Source: Argyresthia goedartella (lineage: Eukaryota > Arthropoda > Insecta > Lepidoptera > Argyresthiidae). From it: a stretch of 64,000 nucleotides of DNA. The notes under the pieces were generated by a model, which saw nothing but the letters and a program-made list of their open reading frames with translations, had not been told where the DNA came from and ran no database searches. The DNA is taken from the NCBI GenBank assembly GCA_949825045.1, contig OX463806.1:47144208-47208207 (forward strand), given 5' to 3'. The translations under genes were made by a program, and so were the position numbers. Below, one piece after another: positions 55,834-64,000 of this stretch (the stretch's first letter is position 1; each line of letters begins with the position of its first letter).

Positions 55834-56699
55834 AGTGTGCGATACATGGCGCTGTGTGATAATAGGCGCTCTTACCCTATCAAGTTGTCCTGCCGCTGGG
55901 AAACTTTCGTAAATTGCATCGCACTCAAGCCTTCTCCAAGCTTAAGTTACTAATCAAAACTGCGTTATATAACTGATGATACACCACTTCATGAATCAGA
56001 CATTTATACAACTACTAGCTGATGCCCGCAACTTCATCTGCCTGTTCCTAGGAATTATTATTTACCGAGATAAAGTTACCCTCCTTCTGACGTAGTCGGA
56101 AAAAAAGTATCCTATATGTTAATCTAGCTCATAAACTACCTCTGTGCTAAATTTTATGCAAATACGTTCAGCCGTTTTAGCGTGATTGAGGCACAAACAC
56201 ACAAACATCCAAACATCCAAGCATCCAAACATCCAAACATCCATACATCCAAACATCCAAACATCCAAACATCCAAACATCCTGACATCGCTACTTTCAC
56301 ATTTATAGTTAGATTACCTCTATAATATATATTAGTTAGATTACCTCTATAATTAATTGGTTAAATAATAATTAAAATTGAAATAAAACAATTTATATAA
56401 ATTTAAATAACTTTGACAAATATGATAGGAATATGACAATTGATATAAATTATAATGGACAATTTCTAAAGGAGGCTATATATATAGTTATATATATTGT
56501 GATATTTTTAGGTATTGTAATTGATCGACATTTGAATTGGAAAGAAAATTAATAAAGTTTGTCATAAGATAAACAGATTTGTTTTGGTGCTAAGAAGTTT
56601 GCACAGAGAAAAAAACCGCACTGATTGAAGGAATTTATTGCGAAGTTTCGACGCACAATGTCAGGCCATACGTACCTACCTAAAAGTTTCAGGAAAGCT
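55834..56699. other. Short interspersed repeat with (AAACATCC)n; otherwise unassigned
   Basis: From about 56018 (gctgatgcccgcaacttcatctgcc) through gtatcctatatgttaatct to acgttcagccgttttagcgtg this is a short repeat common in Lepidoptera (from memory). It ends in a tandem of 8-bp AAACATCC units (about 56205-56283) and a ctactttcacatttatag end. No gene is seen. Confidence 0.6.
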
Positions 56700-57342
56700 G
56701 TTTTTCATTCACTACATGATGATACGAACCACTCCTTACCATCCACAGAGTAACGGAAAAATAGAGCGGTGATAACGCGCTTTAAAGGTATCACTTAAAT
56801 GTAGATTAACAGATAGTACATCCTTGGACGAGGAGCTACCTACAGTCTTATACGGACTTCGTGCAGCATGCAGATCCGACACAGGTTTCAGCGCAGCAGA
56901 GTTGGTGTTGGGACAACCCCTACGCTTACCAGGTGATTTTAACAGCACAGGATGTAACACTTCTGTAGACCATTATACTTAGGTCGAGAAACTACGAGAA
57001 ATGGTACAGAGCCTACGACCCAAGCCGCGAACTGATAGCGATTCGCGAAAGATATTCGTACACAAAGATTTTCAAACCTGTTCACACGTGTTTATCAGGA
57101 ATGATGCAGTTAAAAGACCTCTCACACCTACTTATGACGGCCTCTACCGCGTTATAAGTAGGTCCAGCAAGGTTTTCAAAGTACAATTACCAAACAGACA
57201 GACGCATATTTCGGTAGATAGGTTAAAACCCGCATATATACTGGCGGAGGATAATACTAGTATGTTTCAAGCTCGACCTATACAGAACACTAGTACCAGT
57301 ACCATTACCAATACCTATCACCACGGATTGTCCAGTAGTTAG
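56700..57342 (+). pseudogene. Ty3/Gypsy integrase C-terminal remnant
   Basis: The plus-strand frame encodes RTTPYHPQSNGKIER, holding the catalytic Glu of the integrase triad, then a stop, and DEELPTVLYGLRAACRSDTG, SAAELVLGQPLRLPG and another stop near 56980. It continues VFIRNDAVKRPLTPTYDGLY to ISVDRLKPAYI, the typical integrase C-terminal fold. The upstream protease, RT and RNase H are missing. The C-terminal wording resembles CsRn1/Kabuki-like insect elements, which is a weak inference. It precedes the small membrane ORF by about 200 nt on the same strand. Confidence 0.8.
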
Positions 57343-57538
57343 AAATAAGTTAGTAACTAGGACCACACGCAGTAGCAGAATTATAATGCCACCTGTGCGT
57401 TTTATGTAAGTTGGCCACGAAACGATAGATTAAGCAAATTTATTTTGTAACAAGTTAAGTTAAATAAGAATTTTGGCTCAATAAGAGTACGATTTCCACT
57501 GTAACATCACCTAAAAGTAGATGACCATTTTTACGAAT

Positions 57539-57883
57539 ATGGGGAAGCAACAATCAAAAAACGCACAAATAGTTATCGCGCAAACAGGATCTGACAATGC
57601 AGCAAAAGCAGAGATCGAGCGGAAATTCGAGTTTTATGTAATAATAATGATGATTACGACAGTTGTTGTGTTCAGTGCTTGTTTCTATATTTTTGTAAGA
57701 AAGTGCGGCAGACATTATCACGGCAAGTTCGTGAACGACATGATATCGAGAGTAGAGAAAGGTAGAGTAGGTACAGGTGAACAAAAGACAGTTCCACCAA
57801 CTACCAACGTCACAGCAACCAATCCAGCAATGGTGTACTGGCGAAAGACTAACCTATATTTTGTTATAATTTATACAGTGTGA
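57539..57883 (+). CDS. Small MG-start, single-membrane-span ORF after Ty3 pol
   Basis: I chose ATG at 57539 over 57521 because it gives MGKQQSKNAQIVIAQTGSDN, which carries Gly2 and Ser6 as in N-myristoylation signals. The protein has 114 residues, a clear membrane span (about 33-53, YVIIMMITTVVVFSACFYIF), then a basic stretch (VRKCGRHYHGK) and a polar tail. The frame is open although the neighbouring pol is broken. It sits between the integrase remnant and the candidate 3' LTR. Function is unknown. The architecture parallels the 92-residue ORF upstream of gag in the intact Ty3 element. It is too short and simple for an envelope. Confidence 0.65.
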   Translation: MGKQQSKNAQIVIAQTGSDNAAKAEIERKFEFYVIIMMITTVVVFSACFYIFVRKCGRHYHGKFVNDMISRVEKGRVGTGEQKTVPPTTNVTATNPAMVYWRKTNLYFVIIYTV

Positions 57884-58059
57884 CTATGTAAGTAAGCATT
57901 ATTTTACTAGTTTTACTTTTTGTACCCTGTTATATCATCGCGTATGTGTACCCGTTAGCTACCTTCCCAATACAGATGGGGTTAAATGAAACAAATTTAA
58001 AATTTTACATTTATTTATTACACATTCATCGATATTTTCTGCACTCCACAACCAAAATA

Positions 58060-58800
58060 TCCATCACACTTACATTAGCATTCTGGAAAGTATTTACCAA
58101 AATAGTACAGCTGATATAAAATTACATCTAGCCGGACCATCATTCCCCATAGAGAGAGGCGTCAAACAGGGAGACCCGCTATCTCCGAAGCTGTTTACCT
58201 GCACCCTCGAGGAAGTCTTCAAGAAGCTGGCGGTCCCGTGGGCAGACCGAGGCATTGACGTTGGTGGCAGAAGACTTACTAACCTTCGCTTCGCCGAAGA
58301 TGATGCTCCCCAGCTCCAGCGTATGTTACAGGAACTCAGCAATGTAAGCCTTGAGGTTGGACTGAATGGAGATGAATCGTTCAAAAACCCAGGCCATGAC
58401 TAACAGTGTCAAACGTAGGGTCGAGGTAGATGGGCAGGAAATACATTATGTCGATGAGTACATTTACTTGGGCCAGATAGCCTCCTTCGAAAACAGGCAG
58501 GATAAAGAAATCGATAGACGCATTTCTAACGCCTGGAAGAGCTACTGGTCCATGAAGGAGCTTATAAGAATAAGAATAAGAATAAGAATAGATGGGCGAA
58601 AATCGCCACTAACTGGGTGCCACAGGACGGATACCGGCGTAGAGGCAGGCCTAAACGGAGATGGCGGGACGACCTCGACAAGTTTTTGCCGGGGTGGCCG
58701 GAGGTGGCACAGACCAGGGAAGTGTGGACGAAAGAAGGGGAGGCCTTTGCCCATTAGTGGGACACCTTAATGGCTAAATAAAAAAAAATAAAAAAAAATT
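58060..58800 (+). pseudogene. RTE-type LINE 3' fragment inserted in the Ty3 remnant
   Basis: Frames in order give FPIERGVKQGDPLSPKLFTC, FKKLAVPWADRGIDVGGR, a LTNLRFAEDDA-like relict of the YADD box, VDEYIYLGQIASFENRQDKE, then after an AAGAAT microsatellite (58566-58590) GYRRRGRPKRRWRDDLDKFL and PEVAQTREVWTKEGEAFAH. It ends TGGCTAAATAAAAAAAAATA, a poly(A)-like tail. This is the RT-to-C-terminus part of an RTE-like LINE, with deletions and frameshifts. It separates the small membrane ORF from the LTR at 59116. Confidence 0.75.
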
Positions 58801-59115
58801 ACATCATTCTGTATACAATTGTCTTACAGCTAGATATACTTCGTGTCTTTGTCTTTGTATTGACTTCATAATAATCGTGTATTAAAACAGTCAGCCAGTA
58901 TCGTGTAAGTATGTAGATTGTAACTTAAGACGCATAACATCGTCGCCACTAGTATGTCAGCGTCAGCACATTTCGTGCGATATTGTGAGTCTCTGTGCCT
59001 CGAATAGTGAAGTTTAAATATTATACTAATGATAGGGTGACAATGATTTTTTGTAATTTTAATTTTTGTTTTTTTTGACATTGTGAACCTCTTTCTTTTT
59101 AAAGAGAGGGAATAT

Positions 59116-59290
59116 TGTAGGCCCAGTTACTGCTGACTCGACAGACTAGGCTGGGGCGATGCGTTCCCCCCAGCACCGCTCAGGGCAGCCCCGCCCGTAT
59201 AGACAGGCGATAGTAGAACACGCGTTAAAATATACCTTGTGCCTGTACCCCGTCCAGTGTTTACGTATAATAATAATTACTATTGACTAT
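59116..59290 (+). repeat. Candidate 3' LTR of the Ty3 remnant, right end uncertain
   Basis: A purine tract (AAAGAGAGGGAATAT, 59101-59115) immediately precedes TGTAGGCCCAGTTACTGC, a typical LTR start. The segment is GC-rich at first, then AT-rich, and probably ends between 59270 and 59300. The 5' LTR is not in the window, so it cannot be confirmed by comparison. Confidence 0.5.
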
Positions 59291-59299
59291 CGACAAGTG

Positions 59300-59699
59300 C
59301 AACTACTTATTGAGTAGCCCGACCAAAAGAGTAGACAAAAGTACTCCCCCAAAATGCGTTATACGGATGGAACGCACACTACCTATCTACCTTTCAGGAA
59401 TGCTTGCTTCGCACGTTCCGTCCTACCCGTTCATTTCAAGTTTGCCGTGGCTGACCGTTACAAAATGACTTCATATGGCACCAGGATAACAGCTATTCTT
59501 ACCGTTGATAAACAAATGAACTTTATTTTGAAGATGGTTGATTTTTCTTGATCAAAATCATAATTTGTTCACGACAAATGTAAATAATGTATAGGTATTG
59601 GCTATATGTACATAAACCTCCTACTAATAAGTTAATAATGCATTGTTTAACGCTGGTAAAGCCAAGTATATCATATTCTCACTTCCAAATATCAGGCAA
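59300..59699. other. No gene seen
   Basis: Short open stretches here have no family motifs. This is a spacer between the LTR candidate and the next LINE copies. Confidence 0.35.
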
Positions 59700-60000
59700 A
59701 TTGAGACCAGACTCGCGAAGGTTATCAATTCCCTCAAGGGTCAGTTCATTCTCTAATACTACAATAAACCCCTGGAGATTTTTTAATTGCTATTTGGGCA
59801 ATTTAAAAAGCATGTTATGATGTAAAAATGTTCAAGATTAATCCAACTCAACACAGACCCTGCTGTCAAAAAATGTATAATTATTTATTCCTGCTTAGTA
59901 ATTATAATAATTAATATTGAAATTTTTGTATTAGTTAAGCACAAACAATTTGCTAAGTATATGTAAATATCTACAGTAATAATGAAATTTGACTTTGACT
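59700..60000 (+). pseudogene. LINE 3' remnant (family of 10606), internally deleted
   Basis: It matches 10975-11395 with gaps: agactcgcgaaggttatcaattc, caagggtcagttcattctcta, the gcaatttaaaaagcatgtta block, then aacacagaccctgctgt and atgtaaatatctacagtaata. It ends with a TTTGACTT tail. Confidence 0.7.
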
Positions 60001-60129
60001 TCGTTAGAAAGCAACTCGTTAAAATTAGAAAATGACACGAAGTTACTTGGAATAGCCATTGATAGCAAATTGCAGTAGGGATCCCACATAGAAAAATTTG
60101 CAATTAGATAAATTTATTAGCAATTAAAT

Positions 60130-60900
60130 ATTTAGTAACATCAGACAAAACACAGTTGTGGCTACATCTAGGCTAGTCTATTTTAGTTAATTTAATAGTT
60201 TCATGGCCTATGGTATCTTGTTGTGGAGGAAAGCAGCGGATATTCTATAACAATTTTTATTTTACAGAAAAGAGCAATTCGAGCAATTTATTATTTAAAA
60301 CGCACAGACTCCTTAACTCTACGTTTTAATTTTTTTATTTATATTATTTATTAAAATGGCAAAAGGTTCAAATCGCGATGCCTCATAACTAATTAACTTT
60401 CGAAAATATATTGCATATAGGTTCGCAAAAACCTTACATCATTTTCGCAAGTAACGTAATGTTAACCTAAGAAATAATCACAGATTAGTTGCACCCTGTT
60501 TCGACTCTCGTAACTTAGCAATTCTTTCAAGGGTGCATTCTCTACCACAACAAGATACCTCTGGAAAATTTTAAATTGTTATTCGAGCAATTAAAACCAT
60601 GTAAAAGCGACTTTATCTAAAAAGGGATATTACAATTGTTCAAGATAACTTAAATGACGGGACTGTATGGGGTTAAACTAACTCAACAGAGAACTAATAC
60701 TAATAATTTAGTAATTATTTATAACCATTATTATTGTAATATTGGCACTAGCTTAAAACTTTAAGCAACTAATTTTTAAAAGAGATCCAAAAATATCTGT
60801 GGGATTTTCTTTGCCCTACTTCTCCCACGGTGGTCCAGACAAAAACTGACATTTGCCAAGTGTATGAAAATATCAATAGTAATAATGAAATTTTTGATGA
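60130..60900 (+). pseudogene. LINE 3' remnant (family of 10606), longer decayed copy
   Basis: It matches 10640-11390 in order: taacatcagacaaaacacag, ggctacatctaggctagt, gcctatggtatcttgttgtgg, aaagagcaattcgagcaattt, the aaataatcacagatta block and the ctgtgggattttctttgccc block. An inserted AT-rich piece lies around 60320-60400. There are several stops. The tail near 60890 includes ATGATGTTGATGA. Confidence 0.7.
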
Positions 60901-61599
60901 TGTTGATGAATGAGTCTGCTTCCTATTTATTTACTTGTACGTGAGTAAAGCACCAACGTTGAGGATAATTTATTTTCCCTCACCTCTTCACAAATCAGAT
61001 CAATTTGAGTAATAATTTGCGTTCAGCGCTATGCAAAACTATACTCATAGTGGCAGGTGACTTGTACAATACAATGACAACAGCTACTAGAACCAAAAAC
61101 ATTATCATTACAACACCATTACCCTTGCAAATATACTAAATAGGTACCTAATTGAAGTCAAGCACAGCAATGACACACGTAGATCTAATAAGATTGAAGC
61201 AAATAGAGTGACGTGGAGATGCCTGGGCGGCGAAAGGATAGAGGGGGGGTTTAGTCAGGGGTCGACCCACAGAGACTGAGGTTGGTCACAATCTTTTAAT
61301 GAACCCTAATTGCTGGACTGCGACAAGAAAGGGTCTGAGCGCCGGCACATGACCCCAGGATTAGTGAATCAGGGGACCTATATCTCTACCCGCCATGAGC
61401 GACCATACAGCTATGCACTCCGACCATCGCTGCGTGGACTTGCTACACTAAAGAAATATATGAAACTCAGCCAGCAATAGAATGAAAGTATCCTGATTCC
61501 ATCCCAAGGTATTTTTTGATTTGTCATACTTTGAAAATACGGAATGTTTCTTGTATATACCTTTCGTGCAGTAACTATTGAACAGATTTGACTGAAATC
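60901..61599. other. No gene seen
   Basis: The G-rich patch at 61200-61270 and the following agggtctgagcgccggcac segment have no recognisable RNA or protein motif. Confidence 0.35.
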
Positions 61600-61619
61600 A
61601 TAGGTACATAGATTGAATA

Positions 61620-62130
61620 CCTAGTGGCGATTTGCGGTGGACAGGAGCCGGGCGCGCAATGGGTTGCGGGCGGCGGCTGCCTCACTCCCGCGCCGCGCCC
61701 GATCTCAGCTCCACGCACGCGCATTGTATGGAAATAAATAATTGGCTCCGTATTCTTCTTTTGACGAGGTCCCCGCGGCGGCCCATTATGTTCAGTTGAG
61801 TGGTGGCGGCGGCATTCCGACGCTAGTGGCGACGTCCCCGGTCGCCTGCACACACGCACCGCACCATGAATTCCCCCGACAGAGGTACGAGACCACGTCT
61901 TTCACTTTCACTTTCAAGGAGTTCTGGAGACTGATCTGGAGAGTTCTACTATCCACCCGGGGCTGGTAATCGGAGCTGTTCGAGTGTGTATCGCCTTATT
62001 GAGTGCGCCAGCTGCTGTGGCAGAGTAGACTACCAGGAGTCACGGCTCGGGGCCAAGTGTCGACAGGTGTGCTTGGAAGTGAAGGTTGTCCGAGCTCAGT
62101 AAGTATGGAAGACACATCTAGCAAAACCGG
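61620..62130 (+). promoter_or_regulatory. GC-rich candidate promoter and first exon of a gene to the right
   Basis: GC content rises sharply from 61640 to 62100 against an AT-rich background. A TTCAGTTG motif at 61791-61798 resembles the arthropod initiator. An ATG at 62105 begins a short frame (MEDTSSKTG) that meets a strong GTGAGT donor at 62131. Alternatively, TCA/GTAAGT at 62099-62104 is the donor of a non-coding exon. The rest of the gene is outside or hidden in a large intron. A CpG-rich repeat is the main alternative. Confidence 0.35.
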
Positions 62131-64000
62131 GTGAGTTCCTATCTTGGGCACGCTCCAAATGTTAATTTCTCCAATTTCAAAGTCTAACGGAAAGTTAATG
62201 TGTTTGTGTTGGCATGTGTTTGTGTTGTTTGCTGCGCCTGTGATGGTTTATTTTGCCGGACCTGGGCGGGGCGAGTGACGTTCTCTTACAGTGGAGTGCT
62301 CCTTTTGTTCAATAAACTATTCAAGTAGCTCGTAGCATCCTTTACAAATACTCTGTTGAATTAATCCCGATGCGCAACGAAACGTTTAGTTAATCACGAA
62401 GTTTGTTCGTTCTGACCATTTCATTGGTACCTAAATATGTATCATGGACAAATCAAAGCTTGTGAGTTGTAGTGTAATATTTATAAGAAACAAGAGTGAT
62501 CACTACTGATCACTGATCATGTTAGTCGGGGCGCAGCGCAGTCTCGGTCTCGGGCGACGCTCATCCGGTCTCTGCCGTGACAATTGACAATTGGCAGTCC
62601 CGTCTCAGGCTGTCAGCACAAGGTTGATCCGCGGCGGGCATTATACCACACCTAGGCTGATTGACGCAAATCACTCGCGAATTCTGTGCGGCCAATCAGC
62701 AAGCAAGTACGCCATCAACAATTGAATTTTGGCGAACAGCGGTTGTAGCTCACCGTATCTCTCGTAATCCTCATCATAGCCATGGAATCATTTTCAGCTT
62801 CACATTTGTATTTTTCATTTGACATACAAGTGTGAGTCGACGTGTAGCAAAGTTCGTCTTATAAAACGCCTAACACTGCAGAGACACTTTTGGGATCCAG
62901 GCAATGTTACACAACATTTTACAAGAATCAGTCTTTGATCACATCTCATCAATAAGTATCTTTAAATCTTTTCGCAAAAAGCAAACCTGCTCTACAAACA
63001 CAGTTACATAGTTACCTAACCTTATTGAATCAAGAAGAAACTCAGTCCGTCTGAAGTATATATGTCTTGGTGGCAAGTGGCATTGTGAAAGGTAAATAAT
63101 GTGCCATCATTTCCATGTGAACTGCGCCGGCCCTTAGGCAATAAAAGGAGATGGAAAGAGTTGTCGCCTCGCTAATGTCGACTTCCTGCCGTCTTTGATC
63201 CGTCAATTTCCTTCATATAGTCGCCAGTTTATATATGCGCCTGCGGTGTCTCAAGTAGCCGAGGCACGCACTGAACACTAATCACACACACAAGTAGCTC
63301 TTAGCCTAAATAAATTCCCAAGCCACGTGCTCAGCACGCGCCTTCCTAAAACACGGTGATAGTTTGAACAATTTAGAGGAGTCGTTGGTGGCAATTTGCA
63401 CATTATAAGCCTGTTGACTTTGCCGCTTGCTAGCTTATTTTTAGAGCGGCAGGAAACGATATTACATGTTTGTTAAAGAAATTGCAAGTGTAAAAAAGAC
63501 TGGTCGCTGAAGGCCTGAACAGTTGAATAAGACGAGATATCATATCGGGTAAGGATAATCATAATAATAGTTGATATGCAAATAGTACAACTAGATATGT
63601 CATTCTGCATATTTTGTATCTAACGAAACTGGAGGTGGCGCATTGACTCTCAGCAGATGTTATGCATAAAGCCTTTCTGTCAAGGTCCTCAGGAGATGCT
63701 CTGCAATTAGCTCTGCACAAATCGGAATCAACTGATGCTTATAGTCATCATATTTTTAGTACAAAGTTGTTTCTGACGCAGGCTATTCTGTTCAGGATTT
63801 TATCCGTCATTGTCCAATGATTAAATACGAGCGCATCACAAGTGCCACCAGTTCAAGAGCCACTCTCTTGTAAATCAATAAACTGTGATCAGTCGGGTCA
63901 ACTAGGTTCAGAGCCGTGCCTTATTCCTTGTCACATTTTACTACATTTCAACTTATCCTATCGAAGAGGTTCCTGGATGTGAAGAAAAATCCTCAGTTCT
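62131..64000. other. No gene recognised; possibly first intron
   Basis: A moderately GC-rich zone continues to about 62760, then AT-rich DNA follows. No exon with recognisable protein motifs, no tandem array and no LINE tail were found. Confidence 0.35.

Noticed and set aside
57001..57342. 113-codon ORF as a separate gene
   Set aside because: It is the C-terminal part of the Ty3 integrase remnant after an in-frame stop.
61742..61969. 75-codon ORF in the GC-rich island
   Set aside because: No family match; stop-free frames are expected in GC-rich DNA, and a 5' UTR is more likely.

Overview
The window looks like nuclear DNA of a moth or butterfly (Lepidoptera). This rests on the mix of mobile elements: Tc1-like, Helitron, RTE-, I- and jockey/CR1-like LINEs, Ty3/Gypsy, BEL/Pao and tRNA-derived SINEs with lepidopteran-type tails. 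It also rests on a multi-exon sodium/potassium/calcium exchanger gene with large repeat-filled introns. The order-level assignment is inference; no species can be named from the sequence.

Only one host gene is clear. The first five coding exons of an SLC24-type (NCKX) exchanger lie on the minus strand between 9271 and 3170. Their splice sites and phases join into one 241-residue frame that covers the signal-anchor segment, the NCT glycosylation site, the first membrane segment, the alpha-1 exchange motif and the start of the next membrane pair. The rest of the gene lies beyond the left edge. Its introns hold LINE remnants and simple repeats. A Tc1-like transposase fragment (1-396), a Helitron helicase fragment (1033-1375) and a 0.9-kb fold-back element (1797-2670) lie further left. 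A GC-rich stretch at 61.6-62.1 kb may be the promoter and first exon of a second gene running off the right edge.

Most of the rest is nested transposons. An I-type LINE (11760-21207, minus) is split by a complete, apparently intact Ty3/Gypsy element (15311-21076, minus) with identical 114-bp LTRs, a 4-bp target duplication, a small membrane ORF, gag and pol. From 22 to 39 kb there are decayed LINEs, short interspersed repeats and a 21-copy, 75-bp tandem array inside a tRNA-like SINE head. From 39.5 to 55.8 kb three LTR elements are layered. An intact BEL/Pao element (41565-48484) has identical 332-bp LTRs and a 5-bp target duplication, and it sits inside a long LTR of a second element. A degenerate BEL/Pao element (49601-55833) adjoins this, and its end has been copied, together with the long LTR, to 39573-40685.

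From 56.7 to 59.3 kb there is a decayed plus-strand Ty3 element. It still has an open small ORF with an MG start and one membrane segment, an architecture also found in the intact Ty3 element. The right end contains more LINE copies and unassigned sequence. There are no operons; the only cooperating genes are the small ORF, gag and pol within each LTR element.
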